From Acidobacteriota bacterium (GTDB lineage Bacteria > Acidobacteriota > Vicinamibacteria > Vicinamibacterales > UBA8438): 59,370 nucleotides of DNA. The notes under the pieces were generated by a model. That model saw only the letters and a list, made by a program, of their open reading frames with translations, was not told where the DNA came from and made no database searches. Shown piece after piece: positions 1 to 7,375 of this stretch. Location: NCBI GenBank assembly GCA_011523845.1, contig WTFV01000272.1, forward strand, positions 1-59,370, given 5' to 3'. Within the stretch, counting starts at the first letter, position 1. Each line of letters begins with the position of its first letter. Position numbers and translations under genes: made by a program.

Positions 1-2
1 CG

Positions 3-752
3 AGAGATATCCCTGTAGAATCAATCACTTGCCGGGGTTTTCTGCCGGACACTATCTACCTGCACTACGTCCTCGACCTGTGGTTCCAGAAGAAATGGCG
101 CAGTCACGAGGTCACAGGCGACGCAATTATTGTGCGATACGCCGATGATTTCGTGGTGGGTTTCCAGCACCAGCGGGACGCAGAGCGTTTCCTGGATGCC
201 GCACAGGACCGGTTTGGACGATTCGGACTGGACCTGCACCCCGACAAGACCCGGCTCATCGAGTTCGGACGGTATGCCACACAACGCCGTCAGGAACGCG
301 GGCAGGGTCGCCCGGAGACGTTCGACTTCCTGGGCTTCACGCACTACTGCGCGGCGTCCCGAGGAGGCCGATTCCAGTTGGGGCGAAAACCCGTTGCGAA
401 ACGGATGAGCCGGACCCTGAAACGCATCAAGGCGGTGCTCCGCAGGCGGATGCATCAGGATGTCAAGACGACGGCGAAGTGGCTGGGGAAGGTGGTTGAC
501 GGATGGCTGAACTACTTCGCCGTACCGACCAGCTTCCGCTATCTGTATCGCTTCGTCTTGCGCCTGAAGCATCTGTGGCTGCGACTGCTCCGCCGCAGGT
601 CGCAAAGGGACCGCTCTGGCTGGGCGCGGGTAGCCAAACTCACGGCGACCTATTGGCCCAAGCTGGACATCCGACACCCGTGGCCGGACCAACGACTCGT
701 CGTCAACGCTCTACAGCGGGGCGGCACCCAAGGGAGGAGCCGGATGCCTTAA
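3..752 (+). CDS. ltrA: Group II intron reverse transcriptase/maturase, 5'-truncated
   Basis: The frame is open from the window edge to a TAA at 750-752. It carries the RT catalytic YADD motif (codons starting near 135), a FLGF block, and a maturase X-like C-terminus with WLNYF and a terminal HPWPDQRL, as is usual for intron-encoded RTs. Homology starts abruptly at IYLHYVLDLW (about nt 48). The expected PQG...SPLLAN block just upstream is absent, and the first ~15 codons do not resemble an RT. So the N-terminal half is missing through truncation, rearrangement or assembly. The stop codon lies inside domain V, as in many compact bacterial introns. RT activity is not expected from this fragment. 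Confidence 0.85.
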   Translation, partial: RDIPVESITCRGFLPDTIYLHYVLDLWFQKKWRSHEVTGDAIIVRYADDFVVGFQHQRDAERFLDAAQDRFGRFGLDLHPDKTRLIEFGRYATQRRQERGQGRPETFDFLGFTHYCAASRGGRFQLGRKPVAKRMSRTLKRIKAVLRRRMHQDVKTTAKWLGKVVDGWLNYFAVPTSFRYLYRFVLRLKHLWLRLLRRRSQRDRSGWARVAKLTATYWPKLDIRHPWPDQRLVVNALQRGGTQGRSRMP

Positions 753-808
753 CGGGCACGTCCGGATCTGTGCGGGGGGCGCCGGGCAACCGGCGTCCCT
801 ACCGCAAT
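737..808 (+). ncRNA. Group II intron domains V and VI with 3' splice site
   Basis: Domain V is readable at 737-768. It begins GAGCCGGAUGC, has a loop around CUUAACGG and returns GCACGUCCGGAUC, with the AGC catalytic triad and the expected mismatched ACGU side. Domain VI follows at about 773-805: GCGG and GGGCGCCGG arms close on a GCAA loop and return through CCGGCGUCCC and CCGC. Position A801, in CUACC, is the likely bulged branch-point adenosine. The intron would end in AU at 807-808, seven nucleotides downstream of that A, a normal spacing. The structure was folded by eye only. Confidence 0.75.
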
Positions 809-1149
809 CCCGCTGGCGTCTGGCCGGCGCCGAGGCGGTCCTGAAGCTGCCGGCGCTGCGAGCGAGCGGCGACTTCGACGCGTACTGGGACTTCCACGAG
901 GCGGGCGAGTACGAGCGGAACCACGCTCGGCAATACGACCCCTTGCGGCCGGCGACGGAAAGAGCCACTCCCAACCGAGTAGTCGGATCCAGGGTGTTCG
1001 GGGCAGAATCTGCCTCAACTCATCCCACACACTTTCAGGAGAGAGTCCGAATCAGACGCGCTTTGTGTACTTCCTGCATGACGCGATCAACCTCGGGTCG
1101 ACGCTCCATGTCGCGAGGACATCTACGCATCGAGAGACAACGTCTCTGA
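808..1149 (+). pseudogene. Transposase C-terminal remnant (ISKra4-like), 3' exon of the intron
   Basis: Directly after the intron the frame reads SRWRLAGAEAVLKL, then DFDAYWDFHEAGEYERNH. From memory this resembles the C-terminus of ISKra4-family transposases (GAEAVLxLRAL...YWxFHxxxExxRNH). Similarity fades after about nt 960, and the rest to the stop at 1147-1149 looks like run-on sequence overlapping the kinase gene on the other strand. No terminal inverted repeat was identified. The family assignment rests on memory of the motif and needs a profile search. Confidence 0.5.
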
Positions 1150-1636
1150 AACCCCCTTCAGCATCCACCACCGCGTCCGCAATGTCCGGGATAGTCTTCG
1201 TGAGTTCAGCTTCCACGAGGTGAGATTCCGCCGACCCGACAGCGAGTTCGCCGCGTCCAGCCGTCCGCGCTTCACGGACGTTGTCGTTCGCACTCAGAAA
1301 GAGCAGACAAGTACGGGAGGGTTTGACTATGTCAACTAGCACTCGGTAGATGGCGACATGTCTGATCCCGTCCACGAGAAGATCTTCCCCCGGCCTGAAG
1401 TGACCTAGACTCAAGACCTCCCGGCACAGCGACTCCGGGTCCGCCTCAACCAGGCGCTGTCCGAGGTCCTGGAGCTCCCTCCTGACATCGGGATTGCCGC
1501 CCCGTCGGTCTAGTTCACTGCGAACGTAGTCTCCGAAGCCGACGCGCCTCCAGTTCAGGCACTTGGAGAGAGCATTCGTCACGGAGGTCTTGCCGCTCCC
1601 GATCCTACCTGCGAAGCAGGCAACAATTCCGTTCAT
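1052..1636 (-). CDS. P-loop nucleotide/nucleoside kinase-like protein
   Basis: This is a protein of about 194 aa with an N-terminal Walker A GRIGSGKT (residues ~9-16). A DGIRHVAIYR stretch around residue 90 and the overall size fit the adenylate kinase / dephospho-CoA kinase-like group of P-loop kinases (AAA_18-type). The start chosen, MNGIVACFAG, overlaps the stop of the upstream ASCH gene as TGATG, which implies translational coupling. It is the last gene of a six-gene operon. The substrate cannot be told from sequence. Next to a radical SAM enzyme, a nucleoside or nucleotide is a reasonable guess, and a small-molecule or protein kinase is possible. Confidence 0.7.
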   Translation of the reverse strand: MNGIVACFAGRIGSGKTSVTNALSKCLNWRRVGFGDYVRSELDRRGGNPDVRRELQDLGQRLVEADPESLCREVLSLGHFRPGEDLLVDGIRHVAIYRVLVDIVKPSRTCLLFLSANDNVREARTAGRGELAVGSAESHLVEAELTKTIPDIADAVVDAEGGFRDVVSRCVDVLATWSVDPRLIASCRKYTKRV

Positions 1637-2196
1637 CACCAAAAGGAAAGCTGACTCTGGCGTGAACGCAGAGTGACCCAACCACGTCGGTCGCGCTTCT
1701 CGCAGTCGAGCGGTGCAATCTCGGTTGGCTCTGCCACCTGCACAATCGTGGCAAAAACTGCATCCCGGTGCTCTTCCCAGAAACCGTCATCGGCACAGAG
1801 CCCGGTCGCGAAACGTCTGCGCAGCGTTCCGATGGACGATGAACGTGGACCAAAAAACCAAGTGTACTGCGCTAGTGCGAGACCTCGGATTGGACCTGCC
1901 ACTTCCTTCATCAGAATCACATCACCGGGCGAAATTTCATCGAAGGGAGAAATACGGCATCGGCTAAAGCGCGATTCCAGCGTCTTGCGTCCCGACAAAA
2001 CGTGCGACAGAAATGGCTCCGCGAACACCGCCAAATGAACGCCGACGTCACTTTCCGGCGCCAGTACACTGGAAAGGTACCCACCCCAGAACGAATGGTC
2101 GTCGACCCGCTCAAGCAACGCGGGGAACTCAACCAGCCCAAGCCTCGTTGACCTCAACCGCGACACGTCCACAGTGGAGGCCGGCAGACCGATCAT
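1636..2196 (-). CDS. ASCH (PUA-like) domain protein
   Basis: The middle and C-terminal part reads HVLSGRKTLESRFSR, then SPGDVILMKEVAGPIRGLAL. This is the ASCH/PUA-like signature: a GxKTxExR motif followed by GDxxxxK. ASCH domains bind RNA or modified bases, and some hydrolyse N4-acetylcytidine. The ATG at 2196, 21 nt after the radical SAM stop, is preferred. An upstream start at 2289 would overlap that gene by 73 nt and add a low-complexity N-terminus. The 3' end couples (TGATG) to the kinase. I infer that it recognises or processes the product or target of the neighbouring enzymes. Confidence 0.7.
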   Translation of the reverse strand: MIGLPASTVDVSRLRSTRLGLVEFPALLERVDDHSFWGGYLSSVLAPESDVGVHLAVFAEPFLSHVLSGRKTLESRFSRCRISPFDEISPGDVILMKEVAGPIRGLALAQYTWFFGPRSSSIGTLRRRFATGLCADDGFWEEHRDAVFATIVQVAEPTEIAPLDCEKRDRRGWVTLRSRQSQLSFW

Positions 2197-2216
2197 CGTG
2201 TCCACGACTGACCATT

Positions 2217-3302
2217 CTAGCCGAGATGGGCTCCACGAGCCAGGGCTGCGAACCCGCCGCCCCGACGGCCGCCGCTGCACTGGCCCCAAACGACGCCGGC
2301 GGATTCGAGTGGCACCTCCGCGACCAGCCGTTCCCGGAGTGTTGCCGTATACCGGCGGGCGATCTCCGCATTCCAGGCTGCGACGCCGCGGTGCTGGAGG
2401 TTCATCGCGAGTCGTCGCGTGTCGTCCATACGTGGACTGACAGGCGAGAACATTTGAATCTCGAGTGGAACGGTGCGGAGAGGGAGGTTCACATCGAGCT
2501 CTTGAAGTCGATCGACAAACCCACCGATTCGGGCCGGGATATTGTCAGGGCTCGCCGTGGTCAGCGTCACGTACGCGTAAACGTCAATGCCCAGGTCGAG
2601 CAGCGAACGCATGATCTCGAACTGCCGGCCAAAGTCGCTGGCCGCAGCACTTGTGTTGAACACGAATGACTCTTCATCGAAGCCCTTGAAACATCCGACG
2701 CGCCCGTACGTCCGATAGTTTCGTAAAGTGTCGAGTTGAGCGCCAGTCAGTTCGTCCCACAAATAGTTTGTACTCAGGTTGTCATCGGACCAGAGATAAG
2801 TTTCAGTCGCGACCCCGGCTTTGCTAAGAGCCTCCATCATCCAAGGGATCCACTCCGGTACCAAGTCCGGCGAGCCTCCAGAGAGGTCCAGCACCCTCGC
2901 TCGGTTAGATTCCGCCGCGTAGCGTGCCACCAAGTCCTCCGGACGCAGCCAAGCGGACCGCCTTTCGTCAGCGCTCAACAGGTTGAAGGGGACAAAACAA
3001 TACCAGCAGCGCCAGTTGCACGCCGCGTTCTGAAACACCTGAGCAGTCATCACATCTGGCACTTCGTCGATTCCGAGAGCCCGACAAGCCGGCACAATAG
3101 GAAGCGGGTTAGCGGGCCACCCTACGCCTGTCGTCTGTCTGAAATGGCGAACCCGTCCGAAGCCCCCACAATTTGCCGGCAGGGTAAGGTCCAGAGCTTG
3201 ATCCGAGTCGTCGAGACGGCTGATCAACAGCCGCCGGTTCTGAACGTCGATAACCCGCTGTCGCAGTCCGGCCGAGAAACGCGCCGTGTTGATGGCTTTC
3301 AT
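2217..3302 (-). CDS. Radical SAM enzyme
   Basis: A 361-aa protein with the radical SAM [4Fe-4S] motif CNWRCWYC (Cys95, Cys99, Cys102), followed by a glycine-rich LDLSGGSPDL (SAM-binding GGE-like strand) at about residues 142-151. The N-terminal ~90 residues precede the barrel and are not recognised. No SPASM-like Cys-rich C-terminus is seen. The start codon overlaps the stop of the upstream Cys-rich gene by 4 nt (ATGA). The reaction is unknown. The CNxxCxxC form occurs in several subfamilies, including viperin-like enzymes, but nothing else specifically marks it as viperin. Confidence 0.85.
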   Translation of the reverse strand: MKAINTARFSAGLRQRVIDVQNRRLLISRLDDSDQALDLTLPANCGGFGRVRHFRQTTGVGWPANPLPIVPACRALGIDEVPDVMTAQVFQNAACNWRCWYCFVPFNLLSADERRSAWLRPEDLVARYAAESNRARVLDLSGGSPDLVPEWIPWMMEALSKAGVATETYLWSDDNLSTNYLWDELTGAQLDTLRNYRTYGRVGCFKGFDEESFVFNTSAAASDFGRQFEIMRSLLDLGIDVYAYVTLTTASPDNIPARIGGFVDRLQELDVNLPLRTVPLEIQMFSPVSPRMDDTRRLAMNLQHRGVAAWNAEIARRYTATLRERLVAEVPLESAGVVWGQCSGGRRGGGFAALARGAHLG

Positions 3303-3913
3303 GAGATCGAAGGTTGGCGTGCCGAACCAGTACCCGCTCGTCGCCTAAGTGGAGGAACCCGCTCCGGAGCGTCGCTCAGTCCAGGCAATCGCTGGGCAAG
3401 GTACGTCGCAACGAGTTGAGTGCAGTAGTCCAACTCGTCAGGCGTGAGGTCGCGTCCCCTTGGTATTGCGTGCCAGTACTCGAGACACGTCCGACAGCAC
3501 GTCGCGACGGCGTGTTGAGCGTAGTAGATGGTGTTGCCATCGAAGGGTGTCTGATAGCCGTCCCGTGCTGGCTTTGCAGGGGCCAGGCATTTCGACAAGC
3601 GATGTCGCGCCGCCTCGATTAGCTTCACGCGCCCCTTGCGCCTAGCATGACGGAGCGCTTTCTCGTCAATGACTTGGTGCCAAAAGTGGTGACGGATCAG
3701 CTCTTTGTGCAACGCGGCGACCGTATAAGCTGCATCCCCTTCATCGCGGCGATGTACTCTAGACCAGTCGACGAGATCTGCACCACAGGAGCGGCAACGG
3801 CCACGCTCCGCTGGAGCCATTCGTTTTATGGCCTTGAAGCAGTGAAGGCCGTTCCTGCAGTCACTCGACGTGCAGGTGATGTCGAGAGGTTTCGGCCGCT
3901 TGGGTTGTTCCAC
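3299..3913 (-). CDS. Cys-rich protein of unknown function, probable zinc ribbon
   Basis: A 204-aa protein I do not recognise. The N-terminus has Cys14, Cys19, Cys25, then a CRSCG pair (Cys40, Cys43), which looks like a zinc-binding knuckle. A second cluster, CCRTCLEYWH, lies near residue 145. The middle is basic and rich in His and Arg. It starts 12 nt after the ImmA/IrrE gene and overlaps the radical SAM start by 4 nt, so it is firmly part of the operon. It could be a nucleic-acid-binding partner or substrate carrier for the radical SAM enzyme, but this is inference. Confidence 0.65.
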   Translation of the reverse strand: MEQPKRPKPLDITCTSSDCRNGLHCFKAIKRMAPAERGRCRSCGADLVDWSRVHRRDEGDAAYTVAALHKELIRHHFWHQVIDEKALRHARRKGRVKLIEAARHRLSKCLAPAKPARDGYQTPFDGNTIYYAQHAVATCCRTCLEYWHAIPRGRDLTPDELDYCTQLVATYLAQRLPGLSDAPERVPPLRRRAGTGSARQPSIS

Positions 3914-3925
3914 TGTCCAGTCCTT

Positions 3926-5377
3926 TCATTCCAGGGCCCGCTGGAGCAATTGCCTGTCGAGCTCGTTCTGAACCTGAAAAGGGAACCTCTCGAAGAAGAC
4001 ACGCCTCACGGTTTCCCATGGTTCTTGATCGCCTTTCTGAAGGTTCACCGCAGTACCCCACCAGTTGATACCTTGGCACGACAGGCGGAACGCTAGATAG
4101 TTTGCAAGAACTCCTACAGACACTCCTTCGCGTCCTGCGACGATTGGGACAACTCGCTTCAGACGCTCGACGCTCTTGTTGGCAGCAGATACGCACATCT
4201 CGGCAAGGGTCTCCGCTCGACCTTCGAGGATCACATTGCCGGCGAATTCGCTCGCTGCGATCTCTTCGTCGGAGTTTCGTCTTACAAGTGACGTTTCGTC
4301 CGCTTCAATGAGCTCCCGTTCGTCAGAACCTGGGTTCTGGCCTGCGTGATAGAGTTCGTGGAGTAGATCGAAGAGCCATCGTGCTTCGCAATTCGTCGTC
4401 TGCTTGAGCACGATGACGTTCCGGCCCTCGTACCTCCAGCACGCGCCATGGAATGTTCCTGCATCTCGCAGAGGAAGAACTGGTACGCCGAGATCCCACG
4501 CGAAGTACAGAACGGTCAGAAGCGTAACGCGGCCGTATCGTGTCTCGATCGATTGACGCATTAGGTGGGCGTCTGTCGGAGTCGTAGACTTCAACAGGTC
4601 ACGGCACCCTTCAACGACGACTTTTGCCAGATAATTTGCGTAAGTGGCATAGAGACCCGTCGCACTTGCTGATCTGCGCCCGGGCATCTTGAATCTCGCT
4701 TCCGCTGCGGCGTAACGAGGGACAGGCAGATCACCCGTTCCGAAAAGGTCACTAGAAGCCCAGCCGAAGATGCGGTTCATGACTTCTCCGACTTGGGCCG
4801 CGCATCGGGCGTCGTCGGTCCGTGAGACCGTCTCTTGAAGGTCGGCTGCCAAAGAAGAAGGCAGCAAGCGTAAGAGAAAGAACTCTTGGTCAAGCCCAGC
4901 ACGCCGCAGTCGGTCCAGCAGGCGCGGCAGGTGCATGGCGGTCGAGTCTAGAAAGAGAATCTCCTTCTTGACACTGATGCCGAGCGCACGTACTACCTCC
5001 TGCAGGCGTCGATAGCTCGCCGACACATACCGTTCGGCTTCGTACTTTTGGATTTGCTGCTCTTTCAGGCCAAGGCGCTCGGCGAGTGCCCGTTGGCTGA
5101 ATCCGACGGCGATCCGAGCCTTGATGAGTCCAATGCCCAGGTCATCGAATGAGTCGATTGTGATCTTCGAGACGTCGCCGTGCTTGAGCGCTTCGTATTC
5201 TTCCAGTTCCTGCTGGAGGTCCTGGAGCTGGCTCTCAAGGGCCTCGCGCTCGGCCTGAATGAGGCGCGGATGAACAGGGGGCCGACCGGGCGGGTCAGCG
5301 AACCGTTGTTCAAGAGCTTTCTTGAACCTCGCAACCTCTGCAGCGGTGATACGGTACTGTCGTTCGTTTGTGATCAT
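3926..5377 (-). CDS. HTH (XRE) transcription factor fused to ImmA/IrrE metalloprotease
   Basis: A 483-aa protein. Residues ~38-64 are a charged coiled coil and ~81-135 an XRE helix-turn-helix (GFSQRALAERLGLKEQQIQKYE). Near residues 340-344 is the zinc protease motif HELYH, with a downstream acidic EEIAASEFAGN helix (~371-381) that probably supplies the third ligand. This is the layout of HTH-ImmA/IrrE regulators such as HigA- and IrrE-like proteins, which cleave or relieve repressors under stress or phage attack. It overlaps the upstream gene by 4 nt (ATGA). The palindromic operator at the operon start suggests autoregulation through its HTH. Confidence 0.85.
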   Translation of the reverse strand: MITNERQYRITAAEVARFKKALEQRFADPPGRPPVHPRLIQAEREALESQLQDLQQELEEYEALKHGDVSKITIDSFDDLGIGLIKARIAVGFSQRALAERLGLKEQQIQKYEAERYVSASYRRLQEVVRALGISVKKEILFLDSTAMHLPRLLDRLRRAGLDQEFFLLRLLPSSLAADLQETVSRTDDARCAAQVGEVMNRIFGWASSDLFGTGDLPVPRYAAAEARFKMPGRRSASATGLYATYANYLAKVVVEGCRDLLKSTTPTDAHLMRQSIETRYGRVTLLTVLYFAWDLGVPVLPLRDAGTFHGACWRYEGRNVIVLKQTTNCEARWLFDLLHELYHAGQNPGSDERELIEADETSLVRRNSDEEIAASEFAGNVILEGRAETLAEMCVSAANKSVERLKRVVPIVAGREGVSVGVLANYLAFRLSCQGINWWGTAVNLQKGDQEPWETVRRVFFERFPFQVQNELDRQLLQRALE

Positions 5378-5811
5378 GGCAATGTCCCAAGGTCGATGTC
5401 GACGACGCCCTTGGCGATGCCATCCCTATCGGTCTGGAAGAACTCGCGGAAGCGCATTCCCGGCGCGGCGTGTGCGGACGCTGGAAAGAATTCGCCTCCG
5501 TACTTGGCCTTCATCGCTGCGCGCTTGTTGCTCATCTCCAGCAGCACCGGATCGAGCGCGCTCGGGTCGACGCCGACCGGATCCCACGCCACGTCGTAGT
5601 CGTTCGGCAACGGTCTGGTCGAGACGAAGCTGCCATCGAGGATGGCGCTGCGACAACCAGCGGCGGCTAGGTTGAGCAGAGCGTGCTTCAGTCCATCGAC
5701 GAGCCGGTTGCGATGCGTGTTGGTGCCGAACGTCGGCCGGATTTCCTTCCATGCCGCCGGGTGGACTCCCGGAGGGAGATAGCCCGTCAGCGGATCGAAG
5801 CCCGGAAGCAT
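5374..5811 (-). CDS. DUF6932-like nucleotidyltransferase-fold protein
   Basis: First gene of the six-gene operon, about 145 aa. The core AAAGCRSAILDGSFVS followed by PNDYDVAWD resembles a minimal nucleotidyltransferase site (GSF...D.D) and the DUF6932 family often found in toxin-antitoxin and defence loci. The start may be the ATG at 5811 or a GTG at 5817; 5811 coincides with the predicted transcription start, so the message may be leaderless. It ends by overlapping the protease gene start (ATGA). It may be an NTase toxin or antitoxin; activity is not shown. Confidence 0.65.
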   Translation of the reverse strand: MLPGFDPLTGYLPPGVHPAAWKEIRPTFGTNTHRNRLVDGLKHALLNLAAAGCRSAILDGSFVSTRPLPNDYDVAWDPVGVDPSALDPVLLEMSNKRAAMKAKYGGEFFPASAHAAPGMRFREFFQTDRDGIAKGVVDIDLGTLP

Positions 5812-5838
5812 CAACACAATAATAATCTTGTGTTGATG
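5809..5838. promoter_or_regulatory. Perfect 11-bp inverted repeat at the operon start (operator candidate)
   Basis: The arms CATCAACACAA and TTGTGTTGATG are perfectly complementary and separated by the AT-rich 8-mer TAATAATC. The element covers the predicted -10 and the first codons of the operon, so bound protein would block transcription. The operon encodes an XRE HTH protein, the natural candidate repressor. It could instead form a hairpin in RNA, but there is no following U-tract on either strand. Confidence 0.7.
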
Positions 5839-5848
5839 CTCCTGTCAA
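5819..5848 (-). promoter_or_regulatory. Sigma70-like promoter of the six-gene operon
   Basis: On the minus strand a perfect -35 TTGACA (5848-5843) is followed, after an 18-nt spacer, by TATTAT (5824-5819), or after 17 nt by TTATTA. The expected transcription start is about 5812, essentially at the ATG at 5811. The operator palindrome lies over the spacer and -10. It is an unusually good consensus promoter for this high-GC window. Confidence 0.65.
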
Positions 5849-5856
5849 CTGGTCTC

Positions 5857-6640
5857 CTACTCGACCACGAGCTGCCCGATGGTCCAAGGGTGTTCGGTGC
5901 AGATGTACTCGTGCTCGCCCGCGCCGTCGAGCGTTACCGCGCCGGAGCCGCCCGGGGCAATCGCGCCGGTGCGGCACGAGCCGTCGCGCGCCGCGTTCGC
6001 GTGGGTCAGGTCTGTCGGGTTCGTCCACGTAACGCGAGGCCCGGCGGGCACGGCGGCGCGGGTCGGGGTCAGGCCGTACGGGTCGTGCCACTCGTCGTTG
6101 CGGCCGGTGTTCTCGTTGCTCTGTCGGATGATCCGCTGCAGCTCGATGCTGGCCGGTCTGGAACTGCCACAGCTTCTCCCCGCTGCGCTGGTCGTAGGCG
6201 CCCAGGGTGCCGTCGACCTCGGTGTGGAACATCAGGCCGCTCTCGGTGGTCATGGCGCCGCTGCTGTTGCAGTCCGACCACCGGCACGCGTGTTGCCAGG
6301 CAATGCGGTTCGTGCGGCTGTCGAGCGCCACGTGCAGGCCGTACTGCCGCGGCCCGGGGGCGCGGACGGTGGTGCCGGTGAAGAACCACGCGTTCTCGGG
6401 GCGCTTGATCCAGCGCGGGTAGACGCAGGCCATGCCGAAGACGTAGCCGGCAACCGGGCTGAACGCCGTCGGCGCGAAGCGCATGGTCATGTAGGGGATG
6501 AACTTGTTCGGCAGGCCGGGCCCGATCGGATCGTAGTAGCAGCCGGCCTCGAAGCCGGGCGGGATCATGTCCGGGTCGACGCATTCGGGGCCGATCTTGT
6601 CCGGCCGACGGGGAACGGCTGCGTGGCAGACGTGCGCAGG
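5857..6640 (-). pseudogene. PQQ-dependent dehydrogenase C-terminal fragment with cupredoxin tail, frameshifted
   Basis: On the minus strand one frame reads a PQQ-dehydrogenase C-terminal propeller region (PENAWFFTGTT, SGLMFHTEVDGTLGAYD, GEKLWQFQTG). After a single-base frameshift near 6150, a second frame continues with QSNENTGRNDEWHDPYGL and a plastocyanin-like end (VTWTNPTDLTHANA, EYICTEHPW, stop at 5857). Everything upstream of about 6640, meaning most of the propeller and the signal peptide, is missing. It is a decayed periplasmic alcohol-dehydrogenase-type gene whose copper domain would have handled electron transfer. It abuts a transposase remnant, so truncation by a mobile element is plausible. 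Confidence 0.75.
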
Positions 6641-6762
6641 AACTCGTTTGCGGTACGGGTCGCTCCTCGAGGCGGATTTGCCGCCGAGGGCGCCGCCGCA
6701 CGGTGGTCTGTCTCGTCCGCCCGCTCCCTCCGGACATTCGCGCGGCGTTCTGGTAGCGTGCC

Positions 6763-7110
6763 GTGGGAAGGAGGATGAAGCGGTCAGCGGCCGCGGCGAC
6801 GATGCGGGTCTCGAAACGCAGGTTCGGTGTGCAGGAGGTGCGGCCCCCCGTCGGCCGCACCGCGGTCGGCGGTTCGGCATCGGGTGCGGAGGCCGACGTG
6901 GCCGACGCCATTCTCGCCGACGCCAAGGCGGTGCTGCATTCGCCCGAAGCCGGGCAGATGAGCCAGAGCGATCTGGAGCGGGAGCTGGACCGGCGGCGCC
7001 GGGAGTTGGTAGGCAGCCTCCTGCAAGCCTGCCGGGAACAGCGCAACCGCGAGCAGGCCGCCGGTCCGGACGACATCGGTGTCGAGAGCGCCGAGCGGTG
7101 CGCGCAATGA
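6763..7110 (+). pseudogene. Possible transposase N-terminal remnant
   Basis: An open frame of about 115 codons contains SQSDLERELDRRRRELVGSL followed by LQACREQRNREQA. This resembles the N-terminal helical region of ISKra4-like transposases (ELExxLxxxGRELxRxLLQxHxxLR). Nothing downstream to 7375 continues the transposase. The first 40 codons are low-complexity. It is on the same strand as the C-terminal remnant at 808, but the order (C-terminal piece left, N-terminal piece right) is not that of one element split by insertion. Confidence 0.35.
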
Positions 7111-7375
7111 CGACGGGGAATCGATCTGCGGCCGGGTGCAGGTCGGGCGCCCCGGACGACATGCGGTGCGGCATTGGCCGACGGATGCCGGTCGCTTACC
7201 GCGTCGCGGGCACCGCCGCGCAGTCCGCCTTGACGGTACTCGACTGCATCCACGGCAAGGCCGGAGCCGACTCCGGCGAGGCCCGGTTGGGTGGAAATCG
7301 CAGCCGCGGAGCGACGTTTCCGGGGCGGAACTCCTTCCGCGCCAGGCGCGCAACGCGGACGCGCCGACTGCCGGG
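7111..7375. other. Intergenic stretch without a recognisable gene
   Basis: The stretch lies between the transposase-like remnant and the stop of the exported hypothetical gene. Open frames exist on both strands, as expected at this GC content, but none resembles a known protein. I see no repeats, promoter or terminator. Confidence 0.4.

Larger units (their letters stand above)
1..808 (+). mobile_element. Group II intron, 3' portion only
   Basis: The left end of the window holds the 3' part of a bacterial group II intron: a maturase reading frame, then domain V, domain VI and a 3' splice site. The intron's 5' half (domains I-III and the first RT blocks) is not in the window. The predicted 3' end is at about 808, where the downstream frame reads as a transposase C-terminus, so the intron seems to have inserted in a transposase gene. 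No HNH endonuclease domain follows the maturase domain. The 5' boundary is undefined because it coincides with the contig edge. Confidence 0.75.

Noticed and set aside
808..7110. One ISKra4-like transposase split by insertion of the 1-6.7 kb island
   Set aside because: The C-terminal piece lies left of the N-terminal piece on the same strand, the opposite of what a simple insertion would leave.
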